NCBI GenBank assembly: GCA_009667805.1
Contig: CM019066.1
Coordinates: 7,130,001 to 7,194,000, forward strand
Length of the DNA: 64,000 bases
Origin: Leptobrachium leishanense
Lineage: Eukaryota > Chordata > Amphibia > Anura > Megophryidae
Direction of reading: 5' to 3'
In this document: positions 33,548 to 44,657 of the stretch, one piece after another
Layout of the letters: the number at the start of each line of letters is the position of its first letter
Position numbering within the stretch: the first letter of the stretch is position 1
Position numbers and translations under genes: made by a program
Notes under the pieces: generated by a model
What the model was told of the DNA's origin: nothing
The model's database searches: none
What the model saw: only the letters and a program-made list of their open reading frames with translations

Positions 33548-34500
33548 AAAAAAGATGTTATAGCGCTAGAAAAAGTGCAGAGACGGGTGACTAAATTAAT
33601 AAGGGGAATGGAAGGGTTAAGTTATGAGGAAAGGCTAACACACTTAAACCTGTTTAGTTTAGAGAAACAGCGCCTTAGAGGGGATCTGATAACTTTATAT
33701 AAATATATACGGGGCCTTAGAGGGGATCTGATAACTTTATATAAATATATACGGGGCCTTAGAGAGGATCTGATACCTTTATATAAATATATACGGGGCC
33801 TTAGAGAGGATCTGATACCTTTATATAAATATATACGGGGCCTTAGAGGGGATCTGATAACTTTATATAAATATATACGGGGCCTTAGAGGGGATCTGAT
33901 AACTTTATATAAATATATACGGGGCCTTAGAGGGGATCTGATAACATTATATAAATATATACGGGGCCTTAGATGGGATCTGATAACATTATTTAAATAT
34001 ATACGGCGCATTAGATGGGATCTGATAACTTTATATAAATATATATGGGGCCTTAGAGGGATCTGATAACATTATATAAATATATACGGGGCCTTAGAGG
34101 GGATCTGATAACTTTATATAAATATATACGGGGCCTTAGAGGGATCTGATAACTTTATATAAATATATACGGGGTCTTAGAGGGGATCTGATAACTTTAT
34201 ATAAATATATACGGCGCATTAGATGGGATCTGATAACTTTATATAAATATATACGGGGCCTTAGAGGGGATCTGAGAACTTTATATAAATATATACGGGG
34301 CCACTATAAACCATTGTCTGGAAATCTATTCATTAACAGGACTATACACAGGACACAAGGTCACCCATTTACACTGGACGAAAGGAAATTCAGTCTAAAG
34401 CATAGGAAGGGTTATTTTACTGTGAGAAAAATAAAGCTGTGGAATTCTCTGCCTGTTGAGGTGGTTGGTTCAAAGACTGTACAGACTTTTAAACAACAGC
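33548..34500 (+). pseudogene. CR1-like reverse transcriptase C-terminus
   Basis: The frame reads [38 protein letters not shown], then a 14-residue unit [14 protein letters not shown] repeated many times, and finally HRKGYFTVRKIKLWNSLPVE. These match the CR1 pattern (QRR-T-L, SLEKRRLRGDLI, W-N-LP-E-VV). In the copy at 50930 the 14-residue unit occurs once. One-base losses in units near 34055 and 34138 break the frame. No polymerase core is present. Confidence 0.85.
33672..34301 (+). repeat. 42-bp tandem array, 15 units
   Basis: Fifteen units of CTTAGAGGGGATCTGATAAC followed by TTTATATAAATATATACGGGGC; 42 bp equals 14 codons. Thirteen units keep the full length and two have lost one G in GAGGGGATC. 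Variants (GATACC, ACATTA, GCATTAGATGGG) are shared by neighbouring units, showing stepwise expansion. Confidence 0.95.
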
Positions 34501-34531
34501 TGGATTACTTCCTGCAGACACAGAATATTAA

Positions 34532-34713
34532 CAGGGCTATTCAGAGAGAGGTGAGAAGCAGGAGAATGACTGGAGAAGTGAAAATTCTAGGTCAAAATAG
34601 CCAAACCAGAAAAATTCTCCCATTTATCTAACTTTCCAAATCGGCTATTTTGTCCTAGAATTTTCCATTCTCCAGTCATTCTCCGGCTTTTCACCGCTCT
34701 TTGAATAACCCTG
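34532..34713. mobile_element. 182-bp palindromic MITE with TAA duplication
   Basis: CAGGGCTATTCAGAGAGAGG mirrors CCGCTCTTTGAATAACCCTG. TAA flanks both sides (34529-34531 and 34714-34716). The related CR1 copy at about 51195-51215 reads CAGAATATTAAGGG without any insertion, a natural empty site. It is the strongest support for the 3-bp duplication of this family. Confidence 0.93.
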
Positions 34714-34929
34714 TAAGGGATATAATATTTAATATGTGGGTAAAAGTTTCTTGATCCAAGGAGCAATCTGACGTCATTCTGGGGTCAAGAAGGAATTTTT
34801 TCCCAGTGTGTTGCATATTGGCGAGCGCTTCAGACTGGGTTTTTTGCCATCCTTTGCATCAACAGCAGTAGGTAGTGTGTGAAAGGCTGAACCCGATTGA
34901 CACACACCAGCCTAATATATATATATATT

Positions 34930-35130
34930 ATTATTTGTTTTGAGAAAGGATTTTACCAGGAAGGATACATTGAGATTTCTCTCGTTTTCAAGTATGTCCT
35001 GGGTGGCGAGTATGTACCGTTAGGTGTCTTGCCCAAGGGCACTTACTGGAGAGGTGCTCTTGCCGGGATCAAACCTATGACTCCGCTGTTACAGAGCAGT
35101 GATGTTACCTCTACTCCACCCAGCCGGTAT
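34930..35130 (-). mobile_element. tRNA-headed SINE, minus strand
   Basis: On the minus strand the head reads GGCTGGGTGGAGTAGAGGTA (A-box-like), then TAGGTTTGATCCC (B-box-like, compare GGTTCGATCC). A body follows (GTAAGTGCCCTTGGGCAAGA), then a tail CAATGTATCCTTCCTGGTAA. The tail is the same as the 3' end of the LINE at 10945-14525. A plus-strand copy lies at 47644-47860. The head is RNA-polymerase-III-promoter-like; no transcription evidence exists here. Confidence 0.85.
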
Positions 35131-35603
35131 ATTAATGTAATGGATAAAGTACGAAACGTAGGATTTCCCAGGTAAAACTGACATTACCCAGCAACTTTGG
35201 GCAGGGGTGGATCCAGAAGCATGTTTCTCTACCAATTTTTACTTGTAGCTGGTGTTCGGTTTGCAGTGTTATAGGCAGAGCAGGTGCCGGATTGCAGACT
35301 TCTCTCATCATACTCACCCATTCCAGAACTTTCAGCTCAGGGTCTGTCCTCCTGGCTCCTGCTGCTCAGGCATCACCTGACAGACCCCACGCTGCAATGT
35401 TCTGCCCTGAAACCCACTTATACCCATACATCGCCATATAACTGAAAGGGAGACAGAAACACGTAGCTATATACACCAGATACTTACACAGAAATATATA
35501 TACAGACACAGGCTTGGACATACAGTATACACACTATAGTGGTGTTCACATTTTGAGTGTATCCAGGAATTCTTGTCAACTCCAAAGGTTAGATACTTGG
35601 AGA
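35131..35603. other. No identifiable gene
   Basis: The GGTAAAACTGACATTACCCA stretch through GTGGATCCAGAAGC at 35171-35219 is loosely mirrored by CTGGATCCACCAGTGGC through TTTACTGGGTAAACC at 36185-36250. This might mark the ends of an older element around the piggyBac-like fragment. The rest is unassigned. Confidence 0.35.
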
Positions 35604-35607
35604 TTAA

Positions 35608-36190
35608 CCCCGTACTTTCTGAGCCATTTCACTTCCTTTGTGCTGAGCTAATTTTTACCAATTTTGCTCATCACACGTAAACGCTGTTTGAAGGCATTCT
35701 TTAGTGTAGGACCCAGACAATATGTATAGGTTTTTTCAGCAGACTCAGCAGATTCAAAATATATCATTACACCGTGTATGTGTCATATCAGAATGCCCTA
35801 TCAAAATACCTCATATAATTGTAAACTTCTATTCAGGTTTAAATAATTTACACAAGTACATTTATTTTCCCACATGTCATCATGCAAAAATAAAATCCAT
35901 AATGTTTGTATATGTGACAGGATACCTTTAAAAAAAAATCATGAACTGAGAAACTGGTACTGCATTTTTCTATGGAAATGCACAATTTAAACAAATTTTT
36001 AATTTAATTCTCTAGAGTTTATTTAAAAAAAGAATTTTTGTACATTCTACATGGTCATGTTCGGTGGCATTGGAAAGGTCTCACTTGACCATGTAGCATG
36101 TATGGAACAGGATATACAGGGGTTCAAAAGTCCCCTGTATTTCCTACGAAGGGTTTGCAGCTCAGGGGAACCTTTGCCTCATTTCTGGAT
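35608..36190. mobile_element. piggyBac-like MITE, diverged partial copy
   Basis: TTAA at 35604-35607 is followed by CCCGTACTTTCTGAGCCATT and then GCTCATCACACGTAAACG and AATATATCATTACACCGTG, aligning with 36323-36520. The 3' terminus is not recognisable and the right limit is approximate. Confidence 0.65.
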
Positions 36191-36322
36191 CCACCAGTGG
36201 CTTTGGGTACAGCCTGAAATAAAATCAGATATCAGGTTTACTGGGTAAACCGCAATATCTCCAAACGCTGTTGCATATTATGCATATTATGCATAATTAT
36301 GATATGCTATTCAAGACTTTAA

Positions 36323-37345
36323 CCCCTTCGCTGCTGAGCCATTTCACGTCTTTGTGCTGAGCAAATTTTTACTGCTTTCGCTCATCATATTTAAACGCAA
36401 TTTGAAGCCACGCTTTATTATATGACTCAGACATATTATATATCTTCTTTCCGGCAGACTCCGAGATTCATAATATATCATTATTATATGTATACATCAT
36501 GTCCTGCCTGTATATTATAACAAAAAATGCAATAAAATTTAAATCTTTAATAATCTACAGTGTGTAAAGTGTTTTTTTTCACATTTTATCACACAAGCCT
36601 TTGTGTCTATATTTTCTATGGGTGCTCTTGTTAAAAAAATTGAAATGGGGACTCGTTACATTTTTATGAGGGGAATTACGTGATTTTTAGCAAACGCACT
36701 CCATAGAAAAAAATAATTAGTGCAGCATCATTTTTCACTTTATAATTGAAATGGGAACAATATTGCTGAATTAATAAAAACAACACACAAAAAACTAATA
36801 CTATTTTTTAAATTATTTTTATTAATTTTGTGTTACTTTTAACATGGTCATGCTTGATATCATTTGAAAGGCCATGCTCTGCTCTGGCCTTTCAAATGAC
36901 ACCATGTATGACCCTCTAGCTTCCACGGTTATGGACATATAGGGGTTCAAAGGAACCTGCTATCTCCACCAGGGAATTTCCTTGGGAAATCTCGGGCAGC
37001 TAGGGGTTCCCCGGCTAACTGACCTCATCACGCCATGCGCGATGACGTCCGGTGCTGAGGGGGGACCTGGAGGTGGAGCCTCCATCCAAGATGGTGGCCC
37101 ACACAGAGCTAGATTGCGACCCGGTGCCGAATGGCACCGGATTGCGATCCGGCACTTAAGGGGTTAAAGACAGGCATCATTTTGAAGGGCAGACACTGCC
37201 CTTCAAAGCGGTGCCTGTCTTTTTTTTGTAGACCCTCCCGAATGGATCCCCCCTCCCTTCAGGCGATCTCCCGGCCTTGCCGGGGGGTCGCCTGAAAATG
37301 ATATCAACTCGTCAGACGCAATGACGTCATTACGGCAGGGGGGTC
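36323..37345. mobile_element. piggyBac-like MITE (copy 4), inverse orientation, truncated
   Basis: TTAA at 36319-36322 precedes CCCCTTCGCTGCTGAGCC, the inverse of the right terminus of copies 1-3. Internal hairpins appear in inverse order, for example GCATCATTTTGAAGGGCA/TGCCCTTCAAAGCGGTGC at 37173-37213. The expected outer end (inverse of CCACTTCAATGC) is absent. The sequence passes near 37345 into material related to the MITE at 23171-23897. Confidence 0.75.
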
Positions 37346-37429
37346 TATAAAAGTAGCGCCTGACTTCAAGGAAGTCAGAACCCCGCGGGACCCCGGACCA
37401 GAGAGGTGAGTAGCTCTCTGGGCCCCCCG

Positions 37430-37700
37430 CCGAGCAGGTTTCTCCTTTGCGCCCCCGTTTTAACTCGGAATTACAATGCAGGTGCTAGAAAAGCTGCCTG
37501 CATTGTTAACAGGCGCTAAACGCCGGGATGCGCACGGCAGCGCTAAGCAGACGCCGCGCTTCCTTTCCATGGAGCCCATAAGACTCCATTGAGGCAGACC
37601 CTGGCGGTCACATGGCGAGATCCGGCAAGTCGGTGTAGTGATCCGCAGGGAGAGACTGGGGACATTTTCCCCCAGTCTCTCCCTGCTCCCTATTTGATTC
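37430..37700. mobile_element. Inverse fragment of the 23171-type MITE
   Basis: AATTACAATGCAGGTGC, AACAGGCGCTAAACGCC and CAGTCTCTCCCTGC at 37470-37685 correspond in inverse to 23560-23860. It has no termini of its own and seems captured in a composite with the piggyBac-like copy on its left. Confidence 0.65.
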
Positions 37701-37789
37701 GAATATGATTCACGGCTCAGTGATTGCAGGATTCACTCTGCATTTCCCCGGATACGTGTTAAAATAAATCCTGTTAGTGGGTTCCGAGG

Positions 37790-38669
37790 ACAGGGTTGGG
37801 AAACACTGCAGTGGAGAGTTGCAGAAAGTGTAGTCATCATACAGTGTAGTTACAATGTCTTTACATAACGTAGACAGTATACTTTAATTATATTGTAAAC
37901 TATGTCACAAAGTATACTATTTGTAGAATGAGGTGCACTATGTAGTTTTACAGTTTGTTTGTTTTGAAATTGATCCAGTACTGAGATTTATATAACATTA
38001 AATAATATTTATGTTATGTATTTAAAAAAACAATTTCCCTGACCCTAGTCTTCATCATTCATCTTGTATTGGGGTATAAGCTATTTTATCTTGTTCCATC
38101 CAGGGTGCTCCCTTTCTGCTGCCATTTATATAACAGCAGATCACCTGGCCTGTCACTTCAATGACTTCCATGCCTTAAAGGCTGATTATACATTATTGTT
38201 CTTTGGCTTAGTGCAGATACCCTTTCCTCTGATTTGTTTCTCTGTCCATCAATAACACTGCATCAAAGCCAGTCTGAATGTTTTATAATGTAAATAACAT
38301 TGCTGTCCCCAAGCTATGTGCCCGTGCAGCATATTGTATCTTATTTATGATTAATATTAATCGTAAATGTAGAGACATTTTAAAACTCATTATGAAAGGC
38401 AAGATAGACAACATGCTTATATAAAATGTGTTAAACCGTCCTCTAGCAAGTGATTTTCCTTGAAAAAACATATTAGCATAATATTTATATGAAATATAAA
38501 TGCACAGAAATATGGATGCACAGATTACACAAATGTAGACTAAAAGAAGCAACTTTCAATACAGATTGTTATTTTGAGGTAGAAAACAATGAATAGTTTC
38601 ATTGTTTTCATTTATTTGCTCATCCTGTATGGAAACATTGGGCTAGATTCTGATTCAGGTCTAAACTTA
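37790..38669. other. No identifiable feature
   Basis: AT-rich sequence; no gene or element recognised. Confidence 0.4.
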
Positions 38670-39553
38670 TGGGGTTATTCAGAGGGAGCCGATCTGGCCC
38701 CGAAATGTCACCGTACAGGGAATTTCCCCATATGGTGACATTTCCTGGCCATTCGGCTATTCAGAGAGCAGGCAGTTCGCCAAATTTTGGCAAACTGCTA
38801 GCCAGTACAGTGCTTGTTCGACGGCAGTGAAATCCCCCATAGAGAAGCAATGGTTAATCTATTCACAGACACCGAACAGCAGAGAAAAGTTGCCGAAGTG
38901 CCCTGCTGGTTTCACTCGGCAGGTTTATTCAGGTGAATCCCATAGGCTTCAATGTTAAAAATATTCCCATTTTTACTCAATATCTAATAAACTGTTTATT
39001 ATTTTAATCTGCTGTAAAAAGTCTCTTTATTTATAGATTTTTTTAGGCTCTTTTAGGCATTTTTCGGAATTTTTCTGCAAAATCTTTTTCTGTTTTTTCT
39101 TTTTTAAAGAGTTTTTTCTTTTTTTCTGTATCAGCCCTTTTTATTATCATTCATTGGATCTTATACGTAAATTCCAGGCATTTTCATTCAGTAGTTTTTT
39201 TGCAAACAGCGTTTCAATTTTGACACTTTTAATCGTATTGTCTTTTTTCTTTTACCCCCTATGTCAGCTTGTCAGCTTTTTCCGGCAGCTGGTCTGCGCG
39301 GTGAACGGTGGCTCTTTGGCTTTTTCCGGTGTATTTGGTGTGTTTTTGCAGCGGTTCCGGTGGGTTTTCGACAGGTTTTCGGCGGAATATCAGTGGGTTT
39401 GAGGCAGGTTTTCCCTGCAATCCAGGGACTCTGCGGTAAATGCTGAATTCACCGCAAGGTGGGGAACTTTTATTTCCCGATGTGCAGGGAAGTCTATCGA
39501 ACGAGAGAGCACCGAAATGTCGGCAGAATTTTGTTGCTCTCTGAATAACCCCC
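38670..39553. mobile_element. CAGGGTTATTC-family MITE, long form, intact
   Basis: The termini TGGGGTTATTCAGAGGG and CTCTCTGAATAACCCCC are flanked by TTA on both sides (38667-38669 and 39554-39556). It is 884 bp. Internal landmarks shared with 5599-6497, 17188-19440 and 46130-47008 are GGCAGTGAAATCCCCCATAG, TTCAATGTTAAAAATATTCC and GCAATCCAGGGACTCTGCGG. Confidence 0.9.
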
Positions 39554-39755
39554 TTAATGGTATCCTCCAGGAATGTTGTCTCCTCCTACATGTAGCTAAA
39601 GTACTTATGTAAAAATGTCACCTTTCAGATATGGTGTGAATTCGGCTGCCTTAAAACACAGCAATTTTTCGGGACACTCATGTCAAATAAGAATCAGTTA
39701 ACACTATACTAGCATCTGATGTGAGTACAGTGTAAAAAGAATTCCGCTAGTGTCA

Positions 39756-39834
39756 GTGTTGCGGTCGCAGTTAGTATTTCTGTTTGTTGTTTTAGGGTTA
39801 GTGTTAGGGTCGCTGTTAGGGTTAGGATTAGTAG
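39756..39834 (+). repeat. TTAGGG-like degenerate repeat, left of hAT
   Basis: TTTTAGGGTTAGTGTTAGGG followed by TCGCTGTTAGGGTTAGGATTAGTAG is a degenerate array of the vertebrate telomere-type hexamer. It continues after the hAT element. Confidence 0.8.
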
Positions 39835-40077
39835 TAGGGATGAGCCGAACACTCCCCGAGTTCGGTTCGAGCCCGAACCCGAACTTCCCATTTGTTCGGG
39901 ACCGAACCCGAACCCGAACCCCCATGCAAGTCAATGGGGCTGAAAATTCATTTTTTTAGAGTGCCCTCCAAGAGGGCATATATGCTACATATTTGCCATA
40001 AAAGGTGTATGGGGGTCCGGGTAGTGCCCTGGGGACAGGAAACCAGGAAAAAAAAGTTTTAAAAAATTTTTTTTTAA

Positions 40078-41312
40078 CCACTTCAATGCTAAGGACGCGC
40101 TCAGCGCGTCCTCAGCATTGCCCCTGGTATGCGGAGGACGCGCTGAGCGCGTCCTCGCATTGGGGTCAGCGTTCGGCCGGGTACCGGCCGATCGCTGGCC
40201 CCTCCGGTGCGGGCTGACATCCTGGATGTCAGCCCGGCATCCGGAGCAGTGGCGCCATTGTTATGTGTCATCGCGCCCCCGCGATGACACATAATTCAGG
40301 CGCCCCCCCCGCATGTGCGGAGGAGGCGCCTGAAAGGGAGGGGGGGAGGTCCTTCGGACCTCTCTCCCTCCCGATCGGCGGCTCACAGGGGCTTAACCCA
40401 GGCATCATTTGGAAGGGCACAGCCTGCCCTTCCAAATGATGCCTGGCATTAACCCCTGGGGAGCTGGATCGCAAATCGGCGCTGAAAAGCGCCGATTTGC
40501 GATCCTTCCCGGGGAGCTGGCCGACATCTTGGATGTCGGCCAAGCTTCCGGGAACTCCCCCAGAGGACTGGCGTCATCGTGCGCAGCACGATGACGCCAG
40601 TCCTAGCATTAACCCCTAACTGCCACGAAGTGTGGAGATAGGGAGTTCCAATGAACTCCCTATCTCCCGATCCGTGGCAGTTAGGGGTTAAATTTTGATA
40701 TCGTTGGATCGGCCAGAGCATGGCCGTTCCAACGATACCAAACATGAAAGTAAAAAAAAATGTAAAAAAAAAATAAAAATAAAAATAAAAATAAAAAAAA
40801 ATTAAAAAAAAAATTAAAAAAAAAAAATAAACACTTTTTTTTTTGTTTTTTGTTTTGTTAATGCAGCAATATTGTTCCCATTTCAATTATAATGTGAACA
40901 ATAATGCTGCATTAACGATTTTTGTATGCGGTGCGTTTGTTAAAAATGGTGTCATTTTCCCCAAAAAAAAATGTAACGAGACCCCATCTCTAATTTTTAA
41001 CAAGCGCACCCCATACAAAATATAACCGCAATTGCTCGCATGTTAAAATGTGGAAAAAAACACTTTACACGCTGTAAATTATTGAAAATACATATTTTAT
41101 TGCATTTTTTGTTATAATATACAAACATGACATAACGTATACATATAATAATGACATATTATGAATCTACCGAGTCTGACGGAAAGAACGATATATAATA
41201 TGTCGATGTCATATACTAAAATAAGCCTTCAAAACAGGTTTAAACATGATGCGCAAAACAGGTAAAAAATGACCTCAGCACAGGGGCGGGAAAAGCCTCA
41301 GCAGCGAAAGGG
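40078..41312. mobile_element. piggyBac-like MITE (copy 3)
   Basis: TTAA at 40074-40077 and 41313-41316 flanks CCACTTCAATGCTAAGGACG and the inverse CCCTTTCGCTGCTGAGG. It is very similar to copy 1, including CCTCTCTCCCTCCCGATCGG and the AATATTGTTCCCATTTCAAT block, so both are fairly young. Hairpin arms at 40261-40275 and 40280-40294 are perfect. It sits in the 3' flank of the hAT transposase. Confidence 0.9.
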
Positions 41313-41784
41313 TTAAAGGGACAGTGAGTTTTCCATGAAATAAGGGTTAAAAATAAAAATGAAAAATTCCTTCAAATATCGTGCCTAGGAGGTCCCCATA
41401 ACCTGCCCGTGAAGTGGCGGATTTCTAGGATGTACAGAAACACTTAAAAACAAATAAATGACGTTTCATATGACGGTAAATGCTTTTCCTTTAATCTATC
41501 CATAAACAACTGCTTGGGGCGGCAGCCTGTATGAAAAGACATTTTAGGATGCGCAGAAAAAGTTTAGTGTCTTTTTGGGCTAAATTATTGTGAAACTTAT
41601 GCAGGCTTTGGATGAAAGTAACAATAGGTGCTTTAAAATTGGTCTTTTAGCGTGGGCAACAGTGCCGTCACACCGTAACCCCTCTGAGGATATGAATCTG
41701 ATACAGGTGTCAATGGCAGTGCACCCAGATATTGTGCCTTTAATGCCAGGCCATCAAGTATCATCATACAGTAACCCCTCTGCC

Positions 41785-44543
41785 TCAACCTAGTAGCTGC
41801 ATAGCATATTGGCTAAGTTCTGGCCAGTGATCCAATCTCAACACCCAGTAAGCCAGTGGATCATCTGCTGGAAAGGTATCCAGGTCTACCCTTGCCCCTA
41901 GGTAGTCCTGCACCATATGGTGAAGACGCTGGCAATGGGTGCCTACATTTGACGTCCCTGGGCATCGAGGACTAAAAAAATTTAAAAATGCATCAGTCAA
42001 GCGGCCCTGGCTTTCACCGCTATTCCTCTGATCACCTGCAGCCTCAGAAGCACGTGTGTCAGCAGTAGCACTTGATAATCTAACAGTGCCTGGAAAGGTG
42101 TTACACAAGTTTCGCTTTAGAGCGTCCTCAAGTTTTGTCATCCTGTGCTCCCTCTGTGCGGGCAGGATGAGCTCTGCAACTTTCCCCTTGTATCGTGGAT
42201 CAAGAAGGGTTTCCAACCAGTAATGATCCCTCTCCTTGATAGCACGAATCCTGGGGTCCTTTAGCAGGCTTTGCATCATTAGGGAGCCCATGCAGCGTAG
42301 GTTGGAGGTGGCATTAGCTGACGATTCTTCCTGGTCAATGAGGATGACCGTATCATGCATTTCCTCCTCCCAGCCACGCACAAGCCCTTCTGTTTCTGGG
42401 CACACAAAACCCTGCCTTGAGGAATCCCCACCTTCAATGCCCCCACTACTTAAATAGTCCTCCTCCTCCTCATCCTCCTCCTGTCTGATCTGAGTAGGAC
42501 CCGCTGGAATGCTGTCTGCGGAAAGACTGGGGCCTTGAGAGCCAGGGAAGGCCTCCTCTTCCTCCCGCTGCTCTGCCTCTAGAGCCACATCTATAATTCC
42601 CTGCAGAGTGTGCTCCAGCAGGAACGCTAAAGAAATTGTGTCACTGATGCATGCACTGTCCCTGCTCACCATCCTCGTTGCCTCCTCAAATGGCGACAGT
42701 ACAGTGCATGCATCCTTGATCATCAGCCACTGCGGGGGGGGGAAACTAAGTTGACCTGAACCTGTCCTTGTGCCATACTCACACAGGTACTCGTTGATGG
42801 CCCTCTGCTGCTTGTGCAGACGCTGCAGCATTGCTAATGTCGAATTCCACCTGGTGGGCATGTCACAGAGCAGACGGTTTGTGGGAAGGTGGAATTCTCT
42901 TTGAATTTCTGCCGGCGAACACTGGCTGGGAATGACCGTCTGAAGTGGCTGCAGACTTTACCGGCCTGGATGAGAAGCTCTGGCAGCCCTGGGTACTTGG
43001 TTAGGAAACGCTGTACCACCAGATTTAGGACGTGTGCTAGGCATGGTACATGCGTCAATTTACCCTTGCGTAGGGCAGAGAGAAGTTTGCTGCCATTATC
43101 GCAGACGATCATTCACAGCTCAAGCTGGCGTGGTGTTAACCATCTCTGCACCTGCCCCTGCAGAGCTGACAAAATTTCTGACCCGGTGTGGCTCCTGTCC
43201 CCTAAACAAACCAGCTCAAGCACAGTATGGCATCTTTTTGCTTGAGCCATTGCGTAGACCCTGTCAGGTGTCGGTTTAACAGCGCATTCAGCAAATTCAC
43301 AGAAGGGAGCAGAGTCCACCAGCTGGAAAGGCAGCAGCTGCAATGAGAGTACTTTTGCTAAGCTGGCATTTAGACACTGTGCTTGGGGATGGTTGGGACT
43401 ATATTTTTTCTTTCGCTGCAGCAGCTGCGGCAATGTAATCTGACTGCGTAAATCTTCAGATACTGGGATGATGTCACATTGTGAGGAAGGACCTGCTGGT
43501 ACATCCATTACTGTAGCATCATCCCTGTCAGTGGAGTTTGTAGGCAATTGCATGGCAGGACATACAGTGTGGGTAGAGACAGATGAGGAGGAGGAGGACC
43601 TACGCAAAGTTTTGCCCCAACGGGATGTGTGGCACTTGTTCATATGTCGCCTCAAGCACGTGGTACCCAAGTGTCCGGTGTTTATCCCACGCTTCAGCCT
43701 CCTCTGACTTAGATTACAAATAGCAACGGTGGGGTCTGCTGCACAGTTCTTAAAGAACTCCCAGACAGCAGAGTTCCTGCATGTGTTCTTTGAGACAACA
43801 GCGCTCTGCACCGGAGCAGCTCTGACATGTGATGCCTTGGACTGGCTAGTGCTACGGTTGGTCACACAGGATGTTTTGCCTCGTGTTTGCTGTGCCTCCT
43901 CCTCCTCCTCCCCCTCCTCCTCACTTGATTCCTCAGTTCGATCTGGCACCCAGGTGGAGTCAGTGACCTCATCATTATCAATGTCATCTTCACCCCCTAT
44001 CTCCTCGTCACTGGAGCCAACTTGGCAGTATGCTGCAGCTGCTGGGGCAACATGAGTGCCAGTTATTTGTGTGTCATCACTGGCACCCCCTTCCTCTAGG
44101 TTGATTATACTCCCTTGCTCAACCTCAGAGATTGAATCAGAGCACTGTACTTGCTGCGCATCCTCAAGCAGCATGTCACTCTCATTGTAGTAAAACAATT
44201 CAGCTGACTTCTCTGTGTGTGATAGTGAGGCTACGGCAGGAGTAGCTGTGGACATGGAGGCTGCATTAGATGCTTTGGCAGCTGAGGTGGACTGTAAAGC
44301 ACTAGAAGCCTGGCTGGCAGAGGACTCGGAGGATGAGGATGGCCTGGTTAGCCAATCCACCAAGTCCTCTGTATGTTGCTGCTGCTTAAGACGGCCAGCA
44401 CCAGTTAGAAAGGACAAGCGTGCCCCTGCAGAGGATGCACCACGTCCACCACGACCAGAGACACAGCCTCCCGACACAGGAGCTGCTTGCCCTCTTATCT
44501 GTGGCTGGGAGCGTCTGCCTGTCCTTTTTGTTCTTTCAGACAT
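41785..44543 (-). pseudogene. hAT transposase with BED-type finger
   Basis: The start codon at 44543 opens MSERTKRTGRRSQPQIRG. Residues about 1-240 are low-complexity, with an acidic stretch (SSEEEGEEEEEAQQ). A BED-like finger follows (AVWEFFKNC, AIC, TTCLRRHMNKCH), but the second cysteine of the first pair is serine (AICNLS). Core motifs are MAQAKRCHTVLELVCLGDRS, an in-frame TGA at about 43113, ICDNGSKLLSALRKGK, and PCLAHVLNLVVQRFL (the C-x2-H element of hAT cores). A frame shift near 42890 precedes MPTRWNSTLAMLQRL. The C-terminal dimerisation region starts (DDPLAYWVLRLDHWPELSQY) but ends at 41785 before the usual SSAxxERxFS block. It is not functional. Confidence 0.88.
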
Positions 44544-44657
44544 GGTGAGTGATATATAGATTAATATATACAGAACTCTGATTCAACTCTGGTATAAAGA
44601 TTTAAATAACTCTGGTATAACTCAGTGAGACACACTGATAGCTGGCAGCCAGTGACG

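Larger units (their letters stand above)
33480..34910 (+). mobile_element. CR1-like LINE 3' part with internal expansion
   Basis: The plus-strand copy starts within the reverse transcriptase C-terminal region and ends in a 3' UTR (TGGGGTCAAGAAGGAATTTT near 34782, AGGCTGAACCCGATTG near 34886). It is interrupted by a 182-bp MITE at 34532-34713. Copies of the same family lie at 50904-51435 and 63605-64000. The usual TAACTATG-type tail is replaced by (TA)n here. Confidence 0.87.
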
